Below the pieces are notes generated by a model. That model made no database searches. It was not told the DNA's origin and was given only the letters and a program-made list of their open reading frames with translations. This document shows, one piece after another, positions 1 through 7,833 of a DNA stretch of 34,662 nucleotides. The translations under genes were made by a program, and so were the position numbers. The DNA is from Clostridia bacterium (GTDB lineage Bacteria; Bacillota; Clostridia; Christensenellales; CAG-1252), in the NCBI GenBank assembly GCA_017463565.1, contig JAFTOZ010000062.1, positions 1 to 34,662 on the forward strand, written 5' to 3'. Position 1 is the stretch's first letter. Each line of letters begins with the position of its first letter.

Positions 1-546
1 ACCGCTGCCGTCGGGGTTGGGGGCTTGACCGTTCATCAAGAAACAACGCAGCCCAACTTGGTCGCATAAGTACTTGAATGCACGGGAAATTCCACTACAT
101 TGTCCTACGCCGTCCACCAGTACGGCGGCTGCGTTTTGGTTATAGATAGGGTCTATATCGTAGCGTGTAGAGGCCAAAATAAGGTCGCAAATTTCCTTTT
201 CGATCTGCTCGGGAGAGGCGCCCGTCGTGCGCTCCTTGAGGTCGTCTGCAATACGTTGCATTTGCCCTTTCAGCGAGGCAACGGTCGAGGGAGAATAGAT
301 GGGCTTTTGCTCCAATACGCTGACCGTGCCCATCATAGAGATGCGTTGTCCAACAGAAAAGGCAGGGGACAGCCAAAACATCTCGGCATGGTCGTGCAGA
401 ATGGCTTGGTAGACCTCGGAAAGCTCCTCGGGAGAAAGAAAACGCGCGCTCACAGAGGACGCCCCCTCGGCAAGGGAGGGCAGAATGTCCTCGTAGGTGT
501 GTTGACCTACCTCTCGTAGTTGTGTTTTCCAATGTTCAAAGACCAT
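1..546 (-). CDS. Transglutaminase-like domain protein (C-terminus beyond window)
   Basis: The minus strand is open from an ATG at 546 to the window edge, giving 182 residues with no stop. The last visible stretch reads DGVGQCSGISRAFKYLCD, which resembles the nucleophile-Cys helix of transglutaminase-like (papain-fold) domains, where a Cys follows a short glycine-rich turn and starts a helix. The downstream His and Asp of the usual triad would lie outside the window. The N-terminal ~120 residues look helical and unassigned, and no signal peptide is visible. The start is supported by a promoter just upstream (567-595); the ribosome binding site is weak (GGATAGA). Such proteins often act as cysteine proteases or peptide-processing enzymes, but substrate and location cannot be told here. 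Confidence 0.7.
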   Translation of the reverse strand, partial: MVFEHWKTQLREVGQHTYEDILPSLAEGASSVSARFLSPEELSEVYQAILHDHAEMFWLSPAFSVGQRISMMGTVSVLEQKPIYSPSTVASLKGQMQRIADDLKERTTGASPEQIEKEICDLILASTRYDIDPIYNQNAAAVLVDGVGQCSGISRAFKYLCDQVGLRCFLMNGQAPNPDGSG

Positions 547-566
547 ATTTCTATCCGTATGAAGAT

Positions 567-595
567 ATTATAGCAACTTTTGCTCCTCTTGGCAA
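567..595 (-). promoter_or_regulatory. Sigma-A-type promoter for the transglutaminase-like gene
   Basis: On the minus strand, TTGCCA (590-595) is followed by a 17-base spacer and TATAAT (567-572). Transcription would start near 560, about 15 bases before the ATG at 546. It is back-to-back with the MFS promoter. Confidence 0.7.
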
Positions 596-618
596 CGGCA
601 AATTGAAAATGTAGTTGC

Positions 619-648
619 TTGACAGCAAAAATGCACCCTCGGTATAAT
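619..648 (+). promoter_or_regulatory. Consensus sigma-A promoter for the MFS gene
   Basis: TTGACA (619-624), an 18-base spacer and TATAAT (643-648). The expected start of transcription (near 655) is only about 3 bases before the ATG at 658, so the transcript would be essentially leaderless. The reading frame can be extended upstream to a TTG at 619, but that would put the promoter inside the coding region. Confidence 0.65.
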
Positions 649-657
649 AAAACCGTT

Positions 658-1851
658 ATGGCTACGTTACTATTGGCAATCATCTATTTGGCCTTTGTGT
701 CGCTGGGGCTGCCCGATTCCCTGTTGGGTGCAGGCTGGGCGGTGATGCAGGTGGAACTGCAAGTGCCAATCTCGGCAATGGGATTGGTAACCATTTTGAT
801 ATCGGGCGGCACGGTGGTTTCCAGTTTGTTTACCGAGCGACTTCTGCGGCGGTTGGGCACGGGTCTTTTGGTGGCCATATCGGTGGCGCTGACGGCGGTT
901 GGCCTGCTGGGATTTAGCCTGAGCAACCGATTTTGGATGCTGTGTTTGTTCACCCTGCCCTACGGCTTGGGCGCAGGTGCTATCGACGCCGCGCTCAACA
1001 ATTACGTGGCGCTCCACTACAAAGGGCGGCACATGAGTTGGTTGCATTGCTTTTGGGGTGTGGGCGCACTGATCAGCCCCTTTATCATGGGATATGCCCT
1101 GACCACCCCCTCCTCGTGGGAGGGTGGCTACCGCCTGGTGTTTTATATCCAAATTGCCATAGTGGCGGTATTGTTTGCCTCCCTCACTTTGTGGAAAAAG
1201 GTGGGCAAAAAGTGGAGCGCGCGAGAGGGCGAAAGTGAGCAAAAGACCAAGCCGTTGGGCTTGGTTGGCGCCTTCCGTATCAAGGGCGCGCCGTTGCTTT
1301 TTCTGGCGTTTGCTTGCTACTGCGCCTGTGAGGCAACCGCCATGATTTGGGCGGCAGAGTATATGCATTTGCACCACGCCGTCTCAGCAGAAACGGCGGC
1401 TCGCTACGCAAGCCTTTTCTATATCGGTATGACGGTTGGGCGCGCGGTGTGTGGCTTTGCAGACAGGCTTGGAGATAAACTGCTGATGCGTATTGGGTGC
1501 GGTGTGATGGCGGTGGGGTTGTTGCTGCTTGGGATTCCTTTTGACTCACACGTGCCTGCGGTAGTGGGCTTGGTGGTACTGGGCTTGGGCTGTGCACCCA
1601 TCTATCCTTGCATTATCCACGCCACACCCACCAACTTTGGCAGGGAGCATTCGCAGGGGATTATTGGCGTGCAGATGTCCTCCGCCTATATCGGCACCAC
1701 GGCAATGCCACCTGTGTTTGGACTGATTGCCGACCACGTGGATATTGCCTGGTTTCCCCTGTTTCTGGCATTCTTCTTCCTAATGTTGGTGCTATCTCTC
1801 GAGGGGGTTAACCGTATTGTCAAACGCAGAAAACAAACGCTCTTGGAATAG
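658..1851 (+). CDS. Major facilitator superfamily transporter
   Basis: A 397-residue integral membrane protein with about 12 hydrophobic helices, the usual MFS length. The first helix carries SLGLPDSLLGAGW, typical of the FucP-like/sugar-type branch of the family. A charged cytoplasmic loop (GKKWSAREGESEQKTK) separates the two six-helix halves, and the second half has a typical YIGMTVGRAVCGFADR motif-A-like loop. Substrate is not determinable; sugar or drug efflux are both possible. No Shine-Dalgarno sequence precedes any candidate start (ATG 658, ATG 631, TTG 619). I prefer ATG 658 because a consensus promoter occupies 619-648. The gene is monocistronic and ends at a strong bidirectional terminator. 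Confidence 0.85.
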   Translation: MATLLLAIIYLAFVSLGLPDSLLGAGWAVMQVELQVPISAMGLVTILISGGTVVSSLFTERLLRRLGTGLLVAISVALTAVGLLGFSLSNRFWMLCLFTLPYGLGAGAIDAALNNYVALHYKGRHMSWLHCFWGVGALISPFIMGYALTTPSSWEGGYRLVFYIQIAIVAVLFASLTLWKKVGKKWSAREGESEQKTKPLGLVGAFRIKGAPLLFLAFACYCACEATAMIWAAEYMHLHHAVSAETAARYASLFYIGMTVGRAVCGFADRLGDKLLMRIGCGVMAVGLLLLGIPFDSHVPAVVGLVVLGLGCAPIYPCIIHATPTNFGREHSQGIIGVQMSSAYIGTTAMPPVFGLIADHVDIAWFPLFLAFFFLMLVLSLEGVNRIVKRRKQTLLE

Positions 1852-1860
1852 AGACGGCAA

Positions 1861-1892
1861 AAAAGGCACTCAAAACGAGTGCCTTTTTTTTT
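1861..1892. terminator. Bidirectional intrinsic terminator between MFS gene and guaD
   Basis: Stem GGCACTC / GAGTGCC with loop AAAAC, followed by nine T on the plus strand and preceded by an A run that gives the T tract on the minus strand. It serves both converging genes. Confidence 0.9.
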
Positions 1893-1903
1893 GGTAGCGC
1901 AGA

Positions 1904-3184
1904 TTAGAAAAGTCGGGTACCCTCTACGTATTTGGCTACGATACCGCCCGAGGTGTCGCCGCCCAGATAGGCAAAGCGCTCCAGCCTCTCCACCGCAGAC
2001 AAAGGCTCGGGGGTGGGCAGATGGCTATCGTCCAACACGAGCGCGTCAAAGGCAAACCCCTCGTCAAATGCGCCTACCTTGCCAAAGAACGCACCGCCGG
2101 AGCGTGTTGCCAAGCGGAATGCGTCGGCAAAGGTGAGGGGCGTGGCGGTAGAATCTACCAACCGCCAGTATAGCTTGGACATTTGCACGCATTGTACCAC
2201 GGCGCGGAACATAGATTCACTCTCGCCTGCGGCCACGTCGGTGCCAAGACCCACCGACACACCTTGGTTGAGGTAGTGGCGAATGGGTGCAATGCCCGAG
2301 GATAGGTTTGCGTTAGAGGCAGGACAGTGTGCTACGGTCACTCCGTTTTCCACCATAAGCGCCACCTCTTGGGGGTTAGAATGGATACAGTGCGCCATCA
2401 CGGTGGAGAAGGTACCACCCTCGCTATCCTTACCGAATAGATGGTGCTTGTGATATGCCTGACCGTAGAATGCGACGTCGGGGCGCAGACTGCGTACCCA
2501 TTCAATCTCTCCCATATTCTCCGAAAGGTGAGATTGCACGGGCAGACGGTAGTCCTGCCGCACGGTATCGAGGGCGCACATGAGGGCGTCGGTACAACTG
2601 GGCACGAAACGGGGCGTGAGAATGGGGTGGGTGCGCTCAAAATGGCAGGCAGACAGCCAACGCAGGGTTTCGCTGATACTTTGTTGGGTCTCCTCTACCA
2701 GGGGAGCAGGGGCAAATCTGTCCATATTCACCCTACCGACCAGGGTAACCAACCCCGATTGCTCCAGGGCGTGCATCAGCAAAAGGGTAGAATCGGTGTG
2801 GCAGGTACCCTATACACAGGCACGCGTGGTGGCGCTTTTGCGCAGGGTAGAGACGAACTGACCGTATGCCTTTTGGGCGTAGATAGTGTCGGCAAAGCGT
2901 GCCTCTTGGGGAAAGGTGGTGGTATTCAACCAATCGATCAATTCCAGATCCATACGCGTGCCACGCAGAGCAAACTGGGGCGCGTGGATATGCAGGTCTA
3001 CCAACCCCGGCACGATCAAACGCTCGCCGTGGTCCACCACGGGAAGATGACTATATTCGGTGGGCAGGGTGGCAAAAACACCGCGACTTGTGCCGCAGGT
3101 GCAGACCACGTAGCCTTTGGTCGCAGACAGCCTGCCGTCAGCAAGACTGTGGACGACGTTTCCTTTGAGGACAAAACTTTCCAT
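1904..3184 (-). pseudogene. guaD: Guanine deaminase interrupted by one in-frame TAG
   Basis: Guanine deaminase converts guanine to xanthine and ammonia in purine salvage or breakdown. The reading frame from ATG 3184 (AAAGGAG 5 bases upstream) to the stop at 1904 would give about 426 residues, the normal family length. Amidohydrolase metal sites are present: PGLVDLHIHAPQF near residue 60, HLSEN, AHCIHSN and GLGTDVAAG. At 2810-2812 the frame contains TAG right after TTRACV, and homology continues in the same frame with GTCHTDSTLLLM, so nothing is shifted or missing. TAG ends other intact genes here (MFS, oppB, oppC), so recoding as a sense codon is unlikely. A recent nonsense mutation or an assembly error fits best. 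Re-initiation at TTG 2782 would make a protein lacking the HxH site. Confidence 0.85.
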
Positions 3185-3292
3185 ACCCACTCCTTTGCTC
3201 CTTTGGGGAACTTCGATCCAAGAAAGTCTAACCTTATCAATTGCGTTAAGATTTAAAAAGAAGATAGACCAATAATTCTTAAAAGTTAGATG

Positions 3293-4327
3293 TTAGGCAC
3301 CTTTTGCTGTATATTCTTGTTTTCGTAAATTAAAAGCAAAAATATTTTTATGTACAGCTATATGAATTCTTGAACTTATTGATTCAATATTAATTGGCTC
3401 TTTTGCATAATTTGCCAAAAGGTCAAGTATTGAGTCCTGTTTATTTATCCAATCAAATTGTGAAGATTCCGTATAATTTTCATCGTAATCAAAAATTATT
3501 AGTTGCCTGTTCCCATCGTTTGCTATCCATTTTAACAATAGTTGCCACCATTTTTTATCTGTTTCACCTAAGGACATTCCATATATGCAGATAATTTGGC
3601 TATTATTAATCAATTGTGTCGCCCGAGTGTCATTGTTTGTACGATTTACAGCATTTAATAATGGTTTAATTATTCTTTTTCTAAATTTTATATCATTAGC
3701 GAGCTCCTTATTTTTTATTTGAGATTCGTCATTAAGCCCCATTAAAGGTAAAGCGCCAATAAATCCGTGTACATTTTCAACCTTTCCAATTTTATCTACA
3801 TATAAGGTAGTCCCTATACGTCTCTCTGCTACCTTGCCGTCAGTAATACACCAAATGCAGCGATCCAGCACATTAGTATAATTAAAGTTTATAAAATTAT
3901 ATATATGTTCACTTTTGTCATATATAGCATATAAAGCCTTTATCCTTCTTACTGATTCGTCAGCCAAATTACTTATACCATAATATGTTCTTAACGCTTT
4001 AGTAAATTCTTCTTTAATATTTGTTTCATTATACTCCAATTTTCCTTGTTCTAATGTTAGATAATAAATAAAGCCCAATTCAAAATCACGTAATTGCGCA
4101 AAAAAATCGTTTTGATTTTTAGGCGTAAACTTCTCAGTATATTCACCAAGTTTTTTCTCAAAATATGACCATTCAGCTCGATTAGTATCAATATCATCTG
4201 CAAGAGCTTTAATACTAATATCCTTTTTTTCCGATTCTTTGATATAAATTGGAAAGTAATCGCTAAATTTTGACTTTAATCCCATTCCAACATCAAAACC
4301 ATTTCCAATTAAAAACGTTATATTCAT
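3293..4327 (-). CDS. AbiH family abortive-infection protein
   Basis: A protein of 344 residues. Its N-terminus NITFLIGNGFDVGMGLKSKF is the hallmark of the AbiH family (GNGFD followed by a G-L-x-[ST]-x-[FY] segment), first described as a lactococcal phage-resistance protein. A second typical element, INFNYTNVLDR, lies mid-protein, and ICIYGMSLGETDKKWW is the conserved segment towards the C-terminal end. Family mechanism is unknown to me; a role in phage defence is inferred from family and neighbours. The start is ATG 4327 with GAGGAA just upstream; an in-frame start 18 bases further up lacks support. The gene is AT-rich, unlike its flanks, and sits beside a restriction-modification cluster. 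Confidence 0.85.
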   Translation of the reverse strand: MNITFLIGNGFDVGMGLKSKFSDYFPIYIKESEKKDISIKALADDIDTNRAEWSYFEKKLGEYTEKFTPKNQNDFFAQLRDFELGFIYYLTLEQGKLEYNETNIKEEFTKALRTYYGISNLADESVRRIKALYAIYDKSEHIYNFINFNYTNVLDRCIWCITDGKVAERRIGTTLYVDKIGKVENVHGFIGALPLMGLNDESQIKNKELANDIKFRKRIIKPLLNAVNRTNNDTRATQLINNSQIICIYGMSLGETDKKWWQLLLKWIANDGNRQLIIFDYDENYTESSQFDWINKQDSILDLLANYAKEPINIESISSRIHIAVHKNIFAFNLRKQEYTAKGA

Positions 4328-4367
4328 ATATTCCTCAAAAAACAACCTTTGGCTGATTTTTACTATT

Positions 4368-4397
4368 ATTATAATTTCAATCCAATTCTATCATAAA
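4368..4397 (-). promoter_or_regulatory. Possible promoter for the AbiH gene
   Basis: Minus strand: TTTATG (4392-4397), 18-base spacer, TATAAT (4368-4373). The region is AT-rich, so chance matches are easy. Confidence 0.4.
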
Positions 4398-4446
4398 CCA
4401 CCAAATTAATCAACATAATAACAAAATATACCACATGAAATAATAG

Positions 4447-4475
4447 TTGATTTAATATTCTTTTTATGCTAAAAT
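4447..4475 (+). promoter_or_regulatory. Promoter for the Dam-like methyltransferase
   Basis: TTGATT (4447-4452), 17-base spacer, TAAAAT (4470-4475). The predicted transcription start is near 4482, only about 4 bases before ATG 4486, implying a leaderless transcript. Confidence 0.5.
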
Positions 4476-4485
4476 ATGCTTACTT

Positions 4486-5598
4486 ATGCAAACGTTAATT
4501 AAATGGCCGGGTGGCAAGACCTCTGAATATAAAATTATAAAAAAGTTCATTCCTGAATATAACAGGTATATTGAACCTTTTTTTGGTGGAGGAGCAGTGT
4601 TTTTTAATTTACCGCCTCAACCAGCCATTATAAACGATATTTCAGCTAACTTAATGCAGTTCTATTCTCTGATTAAAACGCAGGACTCTAAATTCAAAAA
4701 GTGTCTATATAGCATAAATGAAGAATGGGATTTATTAAAAAAGTTAGCAAGCAACCAAGCTATAGAAATTAGCCACTTATTTGTAAAATATCGTGAAAAC
4801 GAATCCATAAAACCCGAATTAGAAAACAAGCTAATCGAAAGCTGTAAAACCATTTCTCAATCCATTTGCGACTGTTCCAAAGTTGTAATAAACAAAGACT
4901 TGTTACAAAAAGAAATCAGCAGAATGGTCAAAGATAAAGTCTTTCGTACAAGGAAGAACGAAATTAAAAACGGCATAGATTTGAACGATGACGATTTAAA
5001 AAACAACATAATAACAGGCTTTACAAGCGGTTATTATATGTATCTTCGTGACGTACTCAATCGCATTGAAACACAAAACGAGCTTTTTATTGCAGAAGAA
5101 TATAAAATCGCAATCTTCTATTTTGTCAGAGAGTTTTGCTACGGCTCAATGTTCCGCTACAATAAGGCAGGTGAATTTAATATCCCTTACGGCGGTATGG
5201 GTTACAACAACAAGGACTTTGAGAAAAAAATAGACTTGCTTTTCACGGAAGAAACGCAAACCTATTTTAAGCAAACTGAAATATTCAGTTGTGATTTTGA
5301 AGAAGTTCTAAATAATGCACAAGAAGGCGACTTCATTTTCCTTGACCCCCCTTATGATACCGACTTTTCAGACTATGAAAATAGGAGTTTTGGAGAACAG
5401 GAGCAAAGAAGATTAGCCAAGAGCTTGCACGATACAAAAGCAAAATTCCTATTGATTATTAAGAATACACCTTTAATTAGTGAGTTATATCAAAACAATG
5501 GATACAGGGTGTATGCCTTTGATAACAAATATTCTTACTGTGTTAAAGGCAGAAACGATAGAAATGCAGTTCATTTAATCGTTACTAACTACGATTAA
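4486..5598 (+). CDS. Dam-like (D12 class, alpha group) DNA adenine-N6 methyltransferase
   Basis: A 370-residue methyltransferase that should transfer a methyl group from SAM to adenine in a specific site. It begins with IKWPGGK (residues 5-11), then the SAM-binding motif PFFGGGAVFF (31-40), and carries the catalytic DPPY at 287-290. This motif order (X-I-target domain-IV) defines the alpha group to which Dam and DpnM belong. It is about 90 residues longer than Dam; the extra length lies in the helical target-recognition region (about 60-200). The N-terminal motif starts almost at residue 1, so ATG 4486 is secure even though no ribosome binding site is visible. Its 3' end overlaps the convergent beta-group methyltransferase by 14 bases. 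It is part of a two-methyltransferase restriction system. Confidence 0.9.
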   Translation: MQTLIKWPGGKTSEYKIIKKFIPEYNRYIEPFFGGGAVFFNLPPQPAIINDISANLMQFYSLIKTQDSKFKKCLYSINEEWDLLKKLASNQAIEISHLFVKYRENESIKPELENKLIESCKTISQSICDCSKVVINKDLLQKEISRMVKDKVFRTRKNEIKNGIDLNDDDLKNNIITGFTSGYYMYLRDVLNRIETQNELFIAEEYKIAIFYFVREFCYGSMFRYNKAGEFNIPYGGMGYNNKDFEKKIDLLFTEETQTYFKQTEIFSCDFEEVLNNAQEGDFIFLDPPYDTDFSDYENRSFGEQEQRRLAKSLHDTKAKFLLIIKNTPLISELYQNNGYRVYAFDNKYSYCVKGRNDRNAVHLIVTNYD

Positions 5599-6322
5599 TA
5601 TAAAACTTTTTAACCCTATCTACACCTGCATTATAGTAATCCCTATTTATTTCGCAACCATAGAAAATTCGGTCTAACTCTAACGATGCGATAGCCGAAG
5701 AAGCTACCCCCATAAAGGGGTCAAATACCACATCATTCGAATTGGAAGCAATTTGAATGATGTGTTTTAATATTTTTACTGGTTTTTGTGCGGGGTGTTT
5801 GGGATTTTTCAATCTTTCAGCCCCCATACAAATAGGCGACTCAATAAAATTGTGCATATTTTTTTGGTCGGTAAAATTCCAAGTATGCCCTTTATTCCAA
5901 AAACATATTATCATTTCACAACTATTTAAAAATCCTTTCTTATATATGTTTGGCGTAGGGTTAGTCTTATGCCAAATCATGAATTGAGTTGTGTCAAAAT
6001 GCTTATCAAAAGCGGAATGCCACTTGCCAATACTGTTATAAGTAGTAAAGACAAATATATTTCCCGTAGGTTTCAAAATCCTTTTAAAACTTTCAACATA
6101 TTCTTCGGGATTGATCTCTACTTCGTCCCAACTTGCAATATCGTTATTTAAAGGGGTTCTATTCGGTAAGTCAATATTACCCGTAGAATACTTTGCAATA
6201 TTATAAGGTGGATCAGTCAAAATTAAATCTATACAGTTGTCAGGAATAGTCTTAATGACTTCACGATTATCTTGTAAATACAGACGTGATTTTCCTATTT
6301 GAGTGTATTCAACAGTATCCAT
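5585..6322 (-). CDS. Beta-group DNA adenine (N6/N4) methyltransferase
   Basis: A 245-residue amino-methyltransferase. TDPPYN (residues 36-41) comes first and the SAM-binding DPFMG motif comes near the C-terminus, after the conserved HPAQKP, the order of the beta group (DpnA-like; also N4-cytosine enzymes). The DPF motif reads DPFMGVASS instead of the usual DPFxGSGTT. The segment WHKTNPTPNIYKKGFLNSCE resembles the corresponding part of DpnA. It lies 3 bases downstream of the putative endonuclease gene on the same strand and probably shares its transcript. Two different methyltransferases usually mean that each DNA strand is modified by its own enzyme, as with asymmetric sites, or that one also acts on single strands as in DpnII systems. 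Confidence 0.88.
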   Translation of the reverse strand: MDTVEYTQIGKSRLYLQDNREVIKTIPDNCIDLILTDPPYNIAKYSTGNIDLPNRTPLNNDIASWDEVEINPEEYVESFKRILKPTGNIFVFTTYNSIGKWHSAFDKHFDTTQFMIWHKTNPTPNIYKKGFLNSCEMIICFWNKGHTWNFTDQKNMHNFIESPICMGAERLKNPKHPAQKPVKILKHIIQIASNSNDVVFDPFMGVASSAIASLELDRIFYGCEINRDYYNAGVDRVKKFYINRS

Positions 6323-6325
6323 ATA

Positions 6326-7132
6326 TCAGCTTAAATAAGTTTGCTTTATTCTATCAAGAGCTTCTTTAATATAGTGTGCGTTTTCCCTGTAACTTTCAAT
6401 AACGTATTTATAGCCATTTTCGGACTTGCATATAAAATTCCAAAAATCTCTACCTATTAAAAGTTCGTCATTTCCAAAGAATTGCTTAACACGTTCCTGT
6501 CGCCAAGCCTTATCTTCACCATATCTATTGTAAGCTGTTGCAAAGTAAATTGTAATTTTAGATGTATCACCTATTAAGTTGCTTAAAATTGCGTACTGCT
6601 CTAAAATAGCTTCCTTTTCAGCACGAGCCTTTTTATTATCCAAATCACCGCCTATTTTAAGTTCAATCAAGTAGTGATGGTCGGTTTCTTCGTCATATAA
6701 GTAGTAGTCAGAATCGTGTCGAACGTGGCTTTCGGTTTCCGTTGCATTTTCAAGCATATTCGAATAATCAGATATTTCGGGACGCTTATTATGGCGTTTA
6801 TATTCTTCAAGTACGTTTGCAATTAGTTGAGTTTGAGATTTATACAGCGGTCCCGCAACTTCACGTTTAACTACATAATTTTGTTCAGCAAGTGCAATAG
6901 CCATTTTTTCAAGCATATTACCTAATGAACTATCTAACGAACGTGAAAGTGCAGTATAGTACTGTATTTCTTTTCCTAACGCCTCAATGAAAACATTATG
7001 TATTTTCATATTGATAACACCTTCGGGATTATCAACTTCGCTAACGTGCCTACACTCAAAACCTTCTGCGTAAGCCATTACGGACGATTTTACTATTGAA
7101 GATATAAATTCTTTTTCATTAGGGATTTTCAT
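6326..7132 (-). CDS. Putative type II restriction endonuclease (PD-(D/E)XK)
   Basis: A protein of 268 residues that I do not match to a named family with certainty. Features seen: a helix SRSLDSSLGNMLEKMA (about 64-79), a pattern found ahead of the catalytic core in several type II enzymes, then acidic residues HDSDYYLYDEE (about 140) and IELKIGGDLDNKKA (about 156-169). The last supplies a D...ExK metal-binding nuclease signature with E157 and K159. Directly upstream of one methyltransferase (3-base gap) and near another, an endonuclease role is a strong contextual inference. Start: ATG 7132 with AAGGAG 10 bases upstream, behind a promoter at 7161-7189. The frame extends to 7189 but that would overlap the promoter. 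Not DpnII-like in sequence; recognition site unknown. Confidence 0.65.
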   Translation of the reverse strand: MKIPNEKEFISSIVKSSVMAYAEGFECRHVSEVDNPEGVINMKIHNVFIEALGKEIQYYTALSRSLDSSLGNMLEKMAIALAEQNYVVKREVAGPLYKSQTQLIANVLEEYKRHNKRPEISDYSNMLENATETESHVRHDSDYYLYDEETDHHYLIELKIGGDLDNKKARAEKEAILEQYAILSNLIGDTSKITIYFATAYNRYGEDKAWRQERVKQFFGNDELLIGRDFWNFICKSENGYKYVIESYRENAHYIKEALDRIKQTYLS

Positions 7133-7160
7133 TCGTGTTAAGCTCCTTAAAATTACATAT

Positions 7161-7189
7161 ATTCTATCACACGCAACATATTTTAGCAA
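7161..7189 (-). promoter_or_regulatory. Promoter for the endonuclease/beta-methyltransferase operon
   Basis: Minus strand: TTGCTA (7184-7189), 17-base spacer, TAGAAT (7161-7166). It puts the transcript start about 20 bases before ATG 7132. No controller-protein gene is seen. Confidence 0.55.
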
Positions 7190-7233
7190 TAACTAAAATA
7201 AAAATCTACACAAGCCCATTAAAATCTAAGGAT

Positions 7234-7265
7234 AGTCCTGACGAAAGTCAGGGCTTTTCTTTTTT
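7234..7265 (+). terminator. Intrinsic terminator without an upstream plus-strand gene
   Basis: Nine-pair stem (core CCTGAC / GTCAGG, GAAA loop, one G-T pair) followed by CTTTTCTTTTTT. No plus-strand gene precedes it, so it is probably left over from a lost gene of the acquired island. Confidence 0.7.
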
Positions 7266-7396
7266 ACTCTAAAACGGTTAGAATTAAAAATAAATACTAT
7301 ATACTAACGCTGTATATCAAGTGATATACGTCAATTTATTCCACATTGCGGCACAAAGTGCCGTAAATAGCAAGCCAAATATAAGCGTTTTAAGGC

Positions 7397-7534
7397 TTGA
7401 TTTTTCAGGTTGAAGAAATACTTGCAGAGCATAAAGAAAAGCCGTATAGGGCTAATCTGCACGACTTAAAAGAGCGAAAAACAAAAGCCGAACCTCTCTT
7501 TTGTGAAAAGTTCGACTTTGTTATGTGTTGGTGA
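7397..7534 (+). other. Possible gene remnant in a 449-base gap
   Basis: The gap 7133-7581 holds the promoter and terminator listed separately, two small palindromes (GTATATCA/TGATATAC at about 7312-7331 and CGGCAC/GTGCCG at about 7350-7365) and this open frame. The frame runs from TTG 7397 to TGA 7532-7534 and would encode 45 residues including VEEILAEHKEKPYRANLHDL and EPLFCEKFDFVMCW. The composition is protein-like, but there is no good start or ribosome binding site and a TAA lies just upstream. It could be the tail of a decayed gene or a fortuitous reading through intergenic repeats. Confidence 0.25.
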
Positions 7535-7581
7535 GCCGATTTATTATATCATATTGTAGAAAAATTGCAAGAAAAACTTTT

Positions 7582-7833
7582 TTAGCCGTGTGAGCGGCGC
7601 AACCGCATGATAACCGCAGAGGTAATGGGTAGGGGCAGGGTGCAGAGTGCGGCAACGGACAGAGGGAATAGCGAGGGAGAAAGAGTAGCGGTGGCGTGCC
7701 ACTCGGCAAGAAGTACCGCCGCCGTAATGCCGTAGCCAAGCCAAAAGGTCACCGTCAACAAAATGAGGGTCCACAAAAGGACACCGATAGGGTCTTGTAT
7801 GAGCCTCGATAGTAGAGAAGTCTTATTTGCCAT
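7582..7833 (-). CDS. Small two-helix membrane protein, last gene of the helicase cassette
   Basis: An 83-residue protein with two clear hydrophobic segments (PIGVLLWTLILLTVTFWLGY at about 16-35 and a longer one at about 50-74) and a basic C-terminal tail (RLRRSHG). Start ATG 7833 has GGAGGGC 7 bases upstream and overlaps the end of the preceding gene by 11 bases, indicating translational coupling. I do not recognise the family. As the distal gene after a single-pass membrane protein, it may be a membrane partner; that is inference only. Confidence 0.7.
   Translation of the reverse strand: MANKTSLLSRLIQDPIGVLLWTLILLTVTFWLGYGITAAVLLAEWHATATLSPSLFPLSVAALCTLPLPITSAVIMRLRRSHG

Noticed and set aside
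100-519. Plus-strand 139-residue open frame at the left end
   Set aside because: Opposite to the transglutaminase-like frame, which has a promoter and a recognisable active-site segment.
619-657. Upstream start (TTG 619) of the MFS gene
   Set aside because: It would place a consensus promoter within the coding sequence and has no ribosome binding site; kept only as an alternative.
1904-2782. Downstream part of guaD as an independent gene
   Set aside because: It begins mid-domain at a TTG without a ribosome binding site and lacks the HxH metal site.
2810-2812. General reassignment of TAG as a sense codon
   Set aside because: TAG ends the MFS, oppB and oppC genes at the expected lengths.
3240-7570. 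Prophage or integrative element
   Set aside because: No integrase, transposase, terminal repeats or tRNA target was found; only composition and gene content suggest transfer.
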